Origin: an uncultured Eubacteriales bacterium
Lineage (GTDB): Bacteria; Bacillota; Clostridia; Oscillospirales; CAG-272
DNA: 16,738 bases
Reading direction: 5' to 3'
Assembly: GCA_949286815.1 (NCBI GenBank)
Contig: CASEEB010000103.1
Coordinates: forward strand, 1 to 16,738
This document shows positions 1-6,697 of this stretch, piece by piece. A model generated the notes under the pieces. That model was not told the origin of the DNA. It saw nothing but the letters and a program-made list of their open reading frames with translations, and searched no databases. Made by a program: the position numbers and the translations under genes. Within the stretch, counting starts at the first letter, position 1. The number at the start of each line of letters is the position of its first letter.

Positions 1-645
1 GGGTGTTGTGTAACACCATATTTTGTAATCATCATAAAGATTTGTTGTAGTAACACAAATTCCGCCTGATGCGTAACCAAATAAGTAGTAATCATCGTTG
101 CCAACATTTTGAATATAAAATTGATTATTTCCACCCGCAGACACAAATTTCCATAAATATAAATTTGTTAATGTAGACGGCAGATTTCTTAATTCAAGTT
201 CGCATTCACTTTGATTTGAAATAATTTTTGGATACAAAACTTTATTTGAATTTCTTGACGGTCTTATTGTAAAATACTGATGAGAAGCGTCATTATATAT
301 AAATTCCCATTCGTAATCTATTAAATCCGATGTTGATGTCAATGATATAGCACCAACTTCGTATTTACTATTGGAATTCAAGTAATATCCTGATCCATAA
401 TTGCACCAATATGTTGCTCCGCCACCTATAATATCTTTATTGGATATTGATTCGTATGTTTCATATTGTGAGATTAATTTTTCATTGTTATATTGTAAAC
501 CTTTATATTGACTAATATCATTATTTGCCGAAGCAAACAACATATTGCCAATTGTAGAAATAAAAATTGATACGGTCAATAAGTAGATTATTATAATTTT
601 AAAATTCTTTTTTTGCATTATATTAAGCTTATCTTTCATTTTCAT
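1..645 (-). CDS. Secreted protein with probable ricin-type beta-trefoil lectin domain (partial, C-terminus beyond window)
   Basis: An open frame without stops runs from an ATG at 645 to the left edge and gives 215 residues; the C-terminus is missing. A Shine-Dalgarno sequence AAGGAGAA lies about 7 bases before the ATG. The N-terminus is a clear signal peptide: a basic stretch (residues 1-15), a hydrophobic core rich in Ile and Leu (about 16-32) and a likely cleavage after Ala-Ser-Ala near residue 40. From about residue 60 the pattern resembles RICIN repeats: YYLNSNS, then YEWEF, YFTIRPS, LYLWKFV, FYIQNV and YYLFGYASGG, that is, alternating Tyr/Leu strands with Trp-x-Phe positions. Such domains in exported clostridial proteins usually bind carbohydrate; the catalytic or structural partner domain, if any, is outside the window. 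Base composition is far more AT-rich than in the neighbouring genes, which may mean recent acquisition. The beta-trefoil call rests on pattern only. Confidence 0.7.
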   Translation of the reverse strand, partial: MKMKDKLNIMQKKNFKIIIIYLLTVSIFISTIGNMLFASANNDISQYKGLQYNNEKLISQYETYESISNKDIIGGGATYWCNYGSGYYLNSNSKYEVGAISLTSTSDLIDYEWEFIYNDASHQYFTIRPSRNSNKVLYPKIISNQSECELELRNLPSTLTNLYLWKFVSAGGNNQFYIQNVGNDDYYLFGYASGGICVTTTNLYDDYKIWCYTTP

Positions 646-738
646 GATATTTTTCTCCTTAAAAATATAAATTAAAAATTTAATTTTCTTTAAGTTTTAG
701 AACATTACGCAACAGTGCTCTAACATCATCACATTATA

Positions 739-766
739 ATTATATCACAAATTTCAGATCAGTCAA
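739..766 (-). promoter_or_regulatory. Sigma-A type promoter of the secreted lectin-like gene
   Basis: On the minus strand a -35 box TTGACT (761-766) is followed after 16 bases by TATAAT (739-744), preceded by TGA, which makes an extended -10 (TGnTATAAT). A second TATAAT abuts it at 733-738. The start codon at 645 would then have a leader of roughly 85-90 bases. This gene is therefore probably transcribed on its own, downstream of the terminator of the preceding glycosyltransferase gene. Confidence 0.7.
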
Positions 767-846
767 GTATCTTTACACAATCAGTTAAAGTTCCGCTTTT
801 TTCACAATCCGCATACGTCAATTTTGTACAAATTAACCTATACAAC

Positions 847-903
847 AAAAAAACCGCAAACTCTGTCTTAAGCAAATTCCGCTAAAACAGCATTTACGGT
901 TTC
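847..903 (-). terminator. Rho-independent terminator after the glycosyltransferase gene
   Basis: Read on the minus strand, arms at 902-887 and 866-851 form a stem of about 16 positions (AAACCG...CGGTTT at the base, CTGT/ACAG at the top, one mismatch and two G-U pairs) closing a 20-base loop, followed by a run of seven T. It lies 30 bases after the glycosyltransferase stop. A weaker T-rich tail on the plus side makes it mainly a minus-strand terminator. Confidence 0.85.
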
Positions 904-932
904 TTTTATTGATTATTAATTTATTTAACTTT

Positions 933-1646
933 TTATACTTCCGCTTTTTTTATTCTCTTTCGCATGGACATCAGGTCCTTGAGCATTTTTAATGTGTCTT
1001 TGAACATATGGATAGTCGATTCTCTGTGATTTATAACCTTGACCGGCATTTCAACAATCTTCATTCCGTATTTAACCGCCCAGAGTATACACTCAAAATC
1101 AAACGCGAATCTGTCAACCTCGCACTTGGGAAAAATCTTCTTCACCGCGTCTGCCCGGAATGCCTTACAGCCGCACTGAGAATCCGAAAGTTTGAATCCG
1201 CCGACTATGCAAAGCACTTTGATATATACTTTTGAAGCAATCTTGCGGATCGCGGTATATCCCTCATATCCGTCTTTCGAAAGATTTCTCGAACCTATTA
1301 CCATATCCGCGTCGGGGTTTTGCGCAAAAGTATCGTACACCCTTTTGATTACGTCGGTTCCGTACGCGAGGTCCGCGTCAGTGAACATTACGATATCGCC
1401 TTTTGCGGCAAGCATCGCTTTTCTTACGGCATACCCTTTTCCTCTGTTGTCCGGGTATCCGATAACCGATACGTGCGGCAGATTCATCTCCTCCACCGCT
1501 TTATCGCATCCGTCGCGAGAACCGTCATTTGCGAAAATTATCTCGTAGTCCTCAAAATTTCTCTGCATATAGTCAGACAAGGTACGCGCCGTATCTCTTA
1601 TTATGGATATTTCATTATACATGGGTATGCAAAGTGAGAATTTCAT
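933..1646 (-). CDS. Family 2 glycosyltransferase, DPM1/ALG5-like (polyprenyl-phosphate sugar synthase type)
   Basis: The 237-residue protein has a GT-A fold signature: IPMYNE at 7-12, NDGSRD at 40-45, NRGKGYAVRKAM at 67-78, the metal-binding DAD at 90-92 and DSQCGCKAF at 155-163, followed by FDFE near 182-185. This order is typical of dolichyl/undecaprenyl-phosphate hexosyltransferases, which move a sugar from a nucleotide sugar to a lipid phosphate at the inner face of the membrane. Unlike many bacterial relatives it has no C-terminal membrane segments, so it would act as a soluble or peripheral enzyme; the basic C-terminus (RKRIKK) could help membrane contact. An AAAGGA ribosome binding site precedes the ATG. 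It follows the rRNA methyltransferase gene by 119 bases on the same strand, with a repeat element between them. The actual sugar and acceptor cannot be read from the sequence. Confidence 0.85.
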   Translation of the reverse strand: MKFSLCIPMYNEISIIRDTARTLSDYMQRNFEDYEIIFANDGSRDGCDKAVEEMNLPHVSVIGYPDNRGKGYAVRKAMLAAKGDIVMFTDADLAYGTDVIKRVYDTFAQNPDADMVIGSRNLSKDGYEGYTAIRKIASKVYIKVLCIVGGFKLSDSQCGCKAFRADAVKKIFPKCEVDRFAFDFECILWAVKYGMKIVEMPVKVINHRESTIHMFKDTLKMLKDLMSMRKRIKKAEV

Positions 1647-1706
1647 TTATATATGTCCTTTCATTTGACTGTTGATCTCTTTTATGAATAAATTAATATG
1701 TCCCCT

Positions 1707-1730
1707 GCCTCTTAGAGGCGACCGGCGCCG
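1707..1730. repeat. Two short palindromes beside the inverted repeat, left side
   Basis: GCCTCTTAGAGGC (1707-1719, 5-bp stem with 3-base loop or 6 bp around one base) is followed by the perfect palindrome CGGCGCCG (1723-1730), directly touching the left copy of the 27-base inverted repeat. This GC-rich block stands out in an AT-rich intergenic stretch. No T-run follows, so it is not a canonical terminator. Confidence 0.55.
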
Positions 1731-1758
1731 TTTGAATGACGGAGATTTGCCCCTTATT
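1731..1758 (-). repeat. Left copy of an inverted repeat flanking the rlmA-like gene
   Basis: Its reverse complement begins AATAAGGGGCAAATCTCCG and ends CATTCAA; it matches the sequence at 2645-2671 in 25 of 27 positions. The two copies point at each other and enclose the methyltransferase gene. The inner hairpin GGGGC-AAA-GCCCC of the right copy is degraded here. See the right copy and the findings. Confidence 0.75.
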
Positions 1759-1765
1759 TAAGTTA

Positions 1766-2596
1766 TTAAGTCTGTTTTTTATATATACATATTTCAAACT
1801 CAACCGCCGTATTCAGTTTTTCAAGTTTATTAAGTTTGGATCTGTCCTTTTCGGATGTTCTCCAATAATAAGGCGTCATGGAAAAGAGGTTAATGATATC
1901 GGCATTGTCCCGAAGGCAAATATCATATGAAAAGCTTTCCCTATCAATCAACAGCATATTTTTGGGCAAATCTGCCCTTTCCGTATTGACGTAAGGATTT
2001 TCATATATAACCTCCTTTAAACCGAGCAAGTGGTTTTTGCCCGCGCCCGCGACGACAAGAACACCCCCACTGTCAAGTACCCGGCAAAATTCTTCCTCCG
2101 CGCACGGAGCGAATATATTGACGATACAGTCACAGCATCCGCTCATAAGCGGGAGGTCAAACACGCTTGAGGTGGCATAAAGCAGATTTTGTTTTTTTTC
2201 AGCCCCGGCTTTTTTCGCGGCATAACCACACGCAAATTTGGAAAGATCCGCCCCGAAAGTATATTCGGACAAATCCGATAACAAATTTGTATAATACCCT
2301 TCGCCGCACCCCGCGTCTACAAGAAAATTGCAGTCCTTTACATACAAACCCACAATATCCGAAATCTTCCGCGCCGCGGTTTGAAAATAGTTCTTTTCCA
2401 GAAACGCTTTTCTTGACTTTACCGACTCTTTTGTGTCACCGCATCCGCGGGGATTAAGTGAAAGATAGCCCTCGGAGGAAAAATCGAAGCAATGCTTTCT
2501 TTCCCCCAGGCAATATACACTTTTACCGTCGTCCGAAACAAACATGCCTAAGCCGCATACAGGACATTTTAAAAATTTTTCTACAATAGTATTCAC
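1766..2596 (-). CDS. rlmA: 23S rRNA (guanine-N1)-methyltransferase, RlmA family
   Basis: The 276-residue protein starts with a zinc-binding knuckle (C11, C14, C29, H35) in the CPxC...C...HxFD context of RlmA, followed by GYLSL, a GD-containing linker and a helix around residues 62-80 like the family's AR..FL..G.Y region. SAM motif I is VDAGCGEGYYT (93-103); further family marks are NIFAPCAEEEFCRVL (160-174), a Gly-Gly turn, KNHLLGL and MTPYYWR (240-246). Family members methylate N1 of G745 (RlmA-I) or G748 (RlmA-II/TlrB) in helix 35 of 23S rRNA; Gram-positive members are usually the G748 type, but I cannot decide this here. The start is GTG at 2596: an in-frame TAG lies 15 bases upstream and the next ATG (residue 18) would lose the zinc site. 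No good ribosome binding site is visible (GCGGG at best). The gene is enclosed by inverted repeats. Confidence 0.85.
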   Translation of the reverse strand: MNTIVEKFLKCPVCGLGMFVSDDGKSVYCLGERKHCFDFSSEGYLSLNPRGCGDTKESVKSRKAFLEKNYFQTAARKISDIVGLYVKDCNFLVDAGCGEGYYTNLLSDLSEYTFGADLSKFACGYAAKKAGAEKKQNLLYATSSVFDLPLMSGCCDCIVNIFAPCAEEEFCRVLDSGGVLVVAGAGKNHLLGLKEVIYENPYVNTERADLPKNMLLIDRESFSYDICLRDNADIINLFSMTPYYWRTSEKDRSKLNKLEKLNTAVEFEICIYKKQT

Positions 2597-2644
2597 AGTC
2601 GACCCGCACTAAATTCAACTTTTCGTATAAATATACTTATTTTC

Positions 2645-2671
2645 AATAAGGGGCAAAGCCCCGTCATTCAA
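2645..2671 (+). repeat. Right copy of the inverted repeat, with internal GGGGC-AAA-GCCCC hairpin
   Basis: This 27-base sequence is the inverted partner of 1731-1758 (2 mismatches). Bases 2650-2662 form a perfect 5-bp GGGGC/GCCCC hairpin with an AAA loop. On the minus strand it would sit in the 5' leader of the methyltransferase mRNA, with the left copy in the 3' region, so the two could pair with each other in the transcript. Confidence 0.75.
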
Positions 2672-2673
2672 CG

Positions 2674-2707
2674 TTTTCAGTGGGAGATTGTATCTCCCCA
2701 CTGAAAA
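2674..2707. repeat. Strong palindromic hairpin in the rlmA-like gene leader
   Basis: TTTTCAGTGGGAGAT (2674-2688) pairs with 2692-2707 across a 3-base loop (TGT), 15 pairs with one bulged base. No T-run follows on either strand beyond the A/T ends of the stem, so it is not a classical terminator, although it could stop transcripts from the sensor kinase side. It directly follows the right copy of the inverted repeat. It could be a dispersed extragenic palindrome or a leader structure. Confidence 0.7.
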
Positions 2708-2739
2708 AATCAAGTGGCAAGACATCTTAATTTAATTAT

Positions 2740-2768
2740 ATTTTAATACATTTTAGTGTGAAAATCAA
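2740..2768 (-). promoter_or_regulatory. Possible promoter for the rlmA-like gene
   Basis: On the minus strand TTGATT (2763-2768) and TAAAAT (2740-2745) are 17 bases apart. Transcription would begin near 2733 and give a leader of about 135 bases that holds the two hairpins. No obvious terminator separates it from the sensor kinase stop at 2848, so read-through from the upstream operon is also possible. Confidence 0.4.
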
Positions 2769-2847
2769 GAGAGTTTTCAAAAAATGCATATAAACAAAGC
2801 GAAAATTCAAAAAAATCTTTGTCCGCCGTAATCTGAAGTACAATCTG

Positions 2848-4305
2848 TCACTTAGCAAGCTTTATTTCAAACCAGAAAGTCGAACCTTCCCCAAGCTTGC
2901 TCTCTACACCGTAAGAAGCGTCATGGGCTTCAAGTATACCTTTAACTATAGACAGACCGAGTCCGGTTCCGACCATTGCCCTTCTGTGTACTTTATCCAC
3001 CTTATAATATCTGTCCCAGATAAGCGGCAGGTCCTCCGGCGAAATACCCACGCCGGTATCACTGACCGATATTCTCACTTTATTGTCTCTGACGCTTTGA
3101 GTAACCCTGACAGTTTTATCTTCTCCCGTATAATTTATGGCGTTGTTTATAAGATTGTAAACGACCTGCAATATCATGGTCTTATCGGCGTTTATAAACA
3201 CGTCTCCGTCTGCCGAAAAAGAAATATTGTATCCGTCTTTTTCGGTTAATTTTCCGTAGCGATTCATGACCTCTCTTACGGTCTCAGTGAGATTGAACTC
3301 ACTTTTTTCGGGCTTTCGGGTTCCGGCTCTGAGCTTTGAAAGGTCGAGCATGTCATTTACAAGCGAGGTAAGGCGCTCTGTCTCGTCGATGATCACCTGT
3401 ACGTTTTCAGGCGTGTTTTCCTCCGGTATATCCCGCATGACCTCGCTGTATCCTTTGATCATAGTAAGCGGCGTCCTCAGATCGTGAGAAATATTTGCCA
3501 CAAGCTCTTTTTGCAGATTGTCGGTCTTTTTCAGCTCTTCGGAAGCATAGTTGAGAGCGTCCGCGAGTTCCTGTGCCTCACGATAACCTCCGCCGCTGAA
3601 TTTCGCGTTATAGTCGCCCTTAGCCAGCAACTTTGCGGAAGCGCTCATTTTTTCCATCGGCGCGCAGATAGTTCTTGAAATAATTATAACCAGCACAACC
3701 GCGCCCAAAAGCAAAATACATGCTATCCAGCCAAACTGCCTTTCCAGAGTGCTGACGGTCGCGTTGAGAGGTACAAATTCCGAATTGAGCATTATAACAT
3801 ACTCTTCTCCGTTATCAAGTTGCTCAATAGATATAAAAATCGTTCCCATTTCCGCGTTTTCGGTTTTGGGCGGTATCGACACCTTTTTAATATATCTGCC
3901 GCCGTTCTGTTTTGCCTTTGAATACAGGGAGGACAATTCATCCGCCGAGATATGGTGTATCACGCATCCGGCGTTTATATCCGCGCTTTTTATCTGCGTT
4001 GCCACACCGTCTTCTACCCCAAACACACGAATACACTCGTCAAACTTTATGGAATATGAAAACACGGTTCTCTCAAGAAGCAGATCGTCCCCGAGAGATG
4101 AAACTATCGCCTCGTTTGTTATTTCAAATTCCTCCATTTTGGACTGCTCGTAAAATTTGTTTAAAAGTACGACCTGAAAAATCCAGATTATAAGCAGCAT
4201 GACTACTATAAAAATCAGCAACATTCCAAACAACCGCCATGAGATTCCCATCTCACGGCGGCTATGCTTTTTTTCAGACTGTATCTTTTCAGACATAGAA
4301 TCCAT
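2848..4305 (-). CDS. Two-component sensor histidine kinase (HAMP, HisKA, HATPase)
   Basis: A 485-residue membrane kinase. Transmembrane segments at about 24-48 and 191-210 bound an extracytoplasmic sensor region of roughly 140 residues without a family I recognise. HAMP follows at about 211-263, then the dimerisation/phosphoacceptor helix with H274 in the NISHDLRTPL box, then the ATP-binding domain: N box with N384 and N388, G1 DTGVG (416-420), F-box-like region LIWDRYYK and G2 GTGLGLS (446-452). All catalytic elements are present, so it should phosphorylate the response regulator encoded just upstream. The ATG is 2 bases after the regulator's stop, and its ribosome binding site (GAGGGG) lies inside the regulator's last codons, which indicates translational coupling. 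The stimulus is unknown; the adjacent htrA gene suggests cell-envelope or secretion stress. Confidence 0.93.
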   Translation of the reverse strand: MDSMSEKIQSEKKHSRREMGISWRLFGMLLIFIVVMLLIIWIFQVVLLNKFYEQSKMEEFEITNEAIVSSLGDDLLLERTVFSYSIKFDECIRVFGVEDGVATQIKSADINAGCVIHHISADELSSLYSKAKQNGGRYIKKVSIPPKTENAEMGTIFISIEQLDNGEEYVIMLNSEFVPLNATVSTLERQFGWIACILLLGAVVLVIIISRTICAPMEKMSASAKLLAKGDYNAKFSGGGYREAQELADALNYASEELKKTDNLQKELVANISHDLRTPLTMIKGYSEVMRDIPEENTPENVQVIIDETERLTSLVNDMLDLSKLRAGTRKPEKSEFNLTETVREVMNRYGKLTEKDGYNISFSADGDVFINADKTMILQVVYNLINNAINYTGEDKTVRVTQSVRDNKVRISVSDTGVGISPEDLPLIWDRYYKVDKVHRRAMVGTGLGLSIVKGILEAHDASYGVESKLGEGSTFWFEIKLAK

Positions 4306-4307
4306 TT

Positions 4308-5006
4308 TTACTGCCCCTCAAAGCGATATCCGACTCCTCTGAGCGTAACAATATACCGGCTGTATTCACCCAGACTTTTACGCAAAAGCTTTATATGCGT
4401 GTCCAAGGTTCTCGCGTCGCCGTAAAAATCGTATCCCCAAACCTCACTGATAAGCTTTTCTCTTGAAAGTGCTATATTGCGGTTTTCAAGCATGTAAAAG
4501 AAAAGGTCATATTCCTTGGGCGACATTTCAACCCTTTCCCCATGTATATATACAAGCCTCGCGGTTACATCGGCTTTAAGACCGCCTCCGTCAAGCTCGA
4601 TAACAACATTCTGCTTTTTGCCGTTTATATCGCGTGAGCTGTCATGATTTACGCGCTTCATGACAGCTTCAATTCTGAGCATAAGCTCTTTCGGAGAAAA
4701 CGGTTTTACGACATAATCGTCTATACCGAGCTCAAACCCGTTGATTTTATCGTACTCCTCGCCGCGCGCAGAAAGCATTATTATCGGAGTCTGGGATATC
4801 TTTCTGATTTCACGGCAGGCAGAAAAACCGTCGAGCTCGGGCATCATTATATCCATTATAATGATGTCAAAGTTTTCCTTACGGCAAAGTCTTACCGCCT
4901 CCATGCCGTCGCCGGCCTCGGTTACATTGTGTCCTTCAAATTCCGCGTATTTTTTAATGATAGAACGAATCCTTGCTTCGTCGTCTACAACTAAAATCTG
5001 GTACAT
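4308..5006 (-). CDS. OmpR/PhoB-family response regulator
   Basis: The 232-residue protein has a receiver domain (1-120) with the acidic pair D8/D9, phosphoacceptor D52 in IIIMDIMMP, S79 and K101 in VVKPFSP. A winged-helix DNA-binding domain (about 130-232) contains the typical MSPKEYDLFFYMLENRN, SREKLISEVWGYDF and DARTLDTHIKLLRKSLG (recognition helix region) and ends with RGVGYRFE. It is the cognate partner of the kinase gene that starts 2 bases downstream. A purine-rich AGGAAAGGAAAAG stretch precedes the ATG, somewhat far away. It probably activates genes for envelope maintenance, perhaps including the upstream htrA; this is inferred only from position. I see no clear tandem operator sequences near the htrA promoter. 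Confidence 0.95.
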   Translation of the reverse strand: MYQILVVDDEARIRSIIKKYAEFEGHNVTEAGDGMEAVRLCRKENFDIIIMDIMMPELDGFSACREIRKISQTPIIMLSARGEEYDKINGFELGIDDYVVKPFSPKELMLRIEAVMKRVNHDSSRDINGKKQNVVIELDGGGLKADVTARLVYIHGERVEMSPKEYDLFFYMLENRNIALSREKLISEVWGYDFYGDARTLDTHIKLLRKSLGEYSRYIVTLRGVGYRFEGQ

Positions 5007-5088
5007 AGCGCGTCTTTTCCTTTCCTAATGTTTGTTTTTCGGATTCTTTAAGCTTTTTGCGTTTGGCGTTCAATTTTATTAATTTATT

Positions 5089-5141
5089 AATTGACGGTAC
5101 CCGAAGACCGCCACGGGCAAATCTCTCTGTTACCGACAATT
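5089..5141. repeat. Nested inverted repeat between htrA and the response regulator gene
   Basis: AATTGACGGTA (5089-5099) pairs with TACCGACAATT (5131-5141) with one mismatch, and inside it CCCG (5100-5103) pairs with CGGG (5114-5117). It lies 17 bases after the htrA stop. There is no T-run, so it may be a processing or attenuating structure that sets the ratio of htrA to regulator transcripts, rather than a full terminator. The rest of the 151-base gap shows only a weak possible promoter for the regulator (TTGAAC near 5067-5072). Confidence 0.5.
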
Positions 5142-5157
5142 AAATTACTGCTTTTAT

Positions 5158-6582
5158 TTACTCCGTGAAGTTCACGTTTTCCGGAACATACTCCTGGAGT
5201 ACCAGGCTTATTTCCTGATAATTTCCGTTTCTTACAACAGTAAATACCACGCTGTCCCCGACCTGATAATCTTTAAGCGCGGCTTTAACTCCGTCCGAAG
5301 AAGAAACTTCAACGCCGCCCACGGCAACTATCCTGTCACCGTATTCAAAATCACTTGAATATTTAGACTCGTACACAAACACACCGGTACTTCTCGTGCC
5401 GAAATATGCCCATGCCACCTGTGAGCTTGTCACATCGTAAAGAGAAAGTCCGCAGTCAACAACTCCTCTTACGTATCCGTAATGAATAAGCTCGGTAATA
5501 ATATCGTAAGCCGAATCAATAGGAATCGCAAAGCCCAAGCCTTCAACGTCGTCTCCCGACGCCTTGGCGTTGACAATACCTATCAATTGTCCCGCCATAT
5601 TAAACAATCCGCCTCCGGAATTACCGGGATTTATAGCGGCGTTTGTCTGAAGCAGTACCATTTCCTCTCCGTCAACCGTTATATTTCTTTCGGTAGCGCT
5701 GATAATGCCGGTAGTCACCGTTCCTCCGAGTGAGCCGAGCGGATTTCCTCTCGCTATTACGCTCTCCCCGACCACAAGATCGGAGCTGCACCCAAGGCTT
5801 GCCACGGTCAGTTCATTTTCACCCGGATCGATTTTTATAACCGCTATATCGCTCTGTTCATCGGTACCCACAAGGCTTGCTTCGTATTCACTGCCGTCCG
5901 CCAGCCTTACCTTTACGGTATTTGCTCCCTCAATCACATGGTTATTCGTAACTATATAGCCGGTTTTTTCAATAATTACTCCGCTTCCCGCTCCTGTGGT
6001 AACATACTGCCCCATCCATGAGCTGTTCTGCACTATCTCTGTGGTTATTTCCACCACGCTGTCAGATACCGCTTCCCAAACCTGTGTAACGGTATTGTAC
6101 GCCTGCCCCGCGCTTGTCAGTTTACTGTCATCGGTTTTAATTGAATCGGATTTATTTATCTCTATATCGGAATTATGAAGAGTATTTTCCTCACCGCCTG
6201 TATCGGACTCGAAATTCACCATATTGTCCGATATATTATCGCCTGAACCGCTTTCCGACTCATTGCCCGACAGGCTTGCGGAATATTTTCCTATGGCAAA
6301 TGCCCCGACCGTAAGCGCAAAGCACAGAATTACCGCGCATACAGAAATTACGACATATTTGGCTTTTCCCTTTTTCTTTCTTTTAGGTTCCTCGTTTTTC
6401 GGTCTGTACACATAAGAGTATTCGCCGTTTTCTCCCACTTTATAACCCGATGAGTAGTTATCAGAGGTTCCGAAATCTTTTTTACCCGAATCCCGTCCGG
6501 AATCGGTGCTGTCATTTATATCATTGTTTATGTTCAAATCATTGTCACGTCCGATGTTGTTGTCTTTATCGAAATCATTCAT
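5158..6582 (-). CDS. htrA: HtrA/DegP-family membrane-anchored serine protease with PDZ domain
   Basis: A 474-residue protein. It opens with a charged, Asp/Asn-rich cytoplasmic part (1-75) ending in a basic KRKKKGK stretch, then a single transmembrane segment (about 76-98), a Ser/Gly/Asp-rich linker and a trypsin-like domain (about 165-365). The catalytic triad is visible: H215 (VTNNHVIEGA), D245 (SDIAVIKID) and S322 (NPGNSGGGLF). A PDZ domain follows (about 375-465), with ASP-type hydrophobic strand residues and GDRIVAVGG. The topology is that of Gram-positive HtrA (HtrA/HtrB/YyxA): the protease faces outwards and degrades or refolds damaged exported proteins. A strong GGAGGT lies 8 bases before the ATG. 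It heads a same-strand cluster with the two-component genes, a layout that suggests shared envelope-stress control, as known for CssRS-HtrA in Bacillus, though not necessarily orthologous. Confidence 0.93.
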   Translation of the reverse strand: MNDFDKDNNIGRDNDLNINNDINDSTDSGRDSGKKDFGTSDNYSSGYKVGENGEYSYVYRPKNEEPKRKKKGKAKYVVISVCAVILCFALTVGAFAIGKYSASLSGNESESGSGDNISDNMVNFESDTGGEENTLHNSDIEINKSDSIKTDDSKLTSAGQAYNTVTQVWEAVSDSVVEITTEIVQNSSWMGQYVTTGAGSGVIIEKTGYIVTNNHVIEGANTVKVRLADGSEYEASLVGTDEQSDIAVIKIDPGENELTVASLGCSSDLVVGESVIARGNPLGSLGGTVTTGIISATERNITVDGEEMVLLQTNAAINPGNSGGGLFNMAGQLIGIVNAKASGDDVEGLGFAIPIDSAYDIITELIHYGYVRGVVDCGLSLYDVTSSQVAWAYFGTRSTGVFVYESKYSSDFEYGDRIVAVGGVEVSSSDGVKAALKDYQVGDSVVFTVVRNGNYQEISLVLQEYVPENVNFTE

Positions 6583-6628
6583 ACAAGAACACCTCCGTTT
6601 TTTGGATTTTAAATCCTTTTATGTCTAA

Positions 6629-6656
6629 ATTATAATCATTGTTTGTGACCGTTTAA
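6629..6656 (-). promoter_or_regulatory. Probable promoter of htrA
   Basis: On the minus strand TTAAAC (6651-6656) is followed after 16 bases by TATAAT (6629-6634), giving a leader of about 40 bases to the htrA start at 6582. The -35 box is imperfect, which would fit an activated promoter. It lies back to back with the queG promoter in a 182-base divergent region. Confidence 0.5.
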
Positions 6657-6697
6657 TGACGACAAAATAAAAAGTCATTGAATTATTGAAATGCTTC

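Noticed and set aside
2674..2707. Reading the strong hairpin as the terminator of the kinase operon
   Set aside because: It lies about 140 bases after the kinase stop and lacks a T-run on the minus strand; kept only as a palindrome.
3749..4153. Open frame of 134 codons on the plus strand
   Set aside because: Antisense shadow of the sensor kinase gene, which has full domain support.
5115..5125. GGGCAAATCTC shared with the left repeat copy at 1742-1752, suggesting a third repeat copy
   Set aside because: The match is only 11 bases and the surroundings do not continue the similarity; chance matches of this length are expected in a window of this size.
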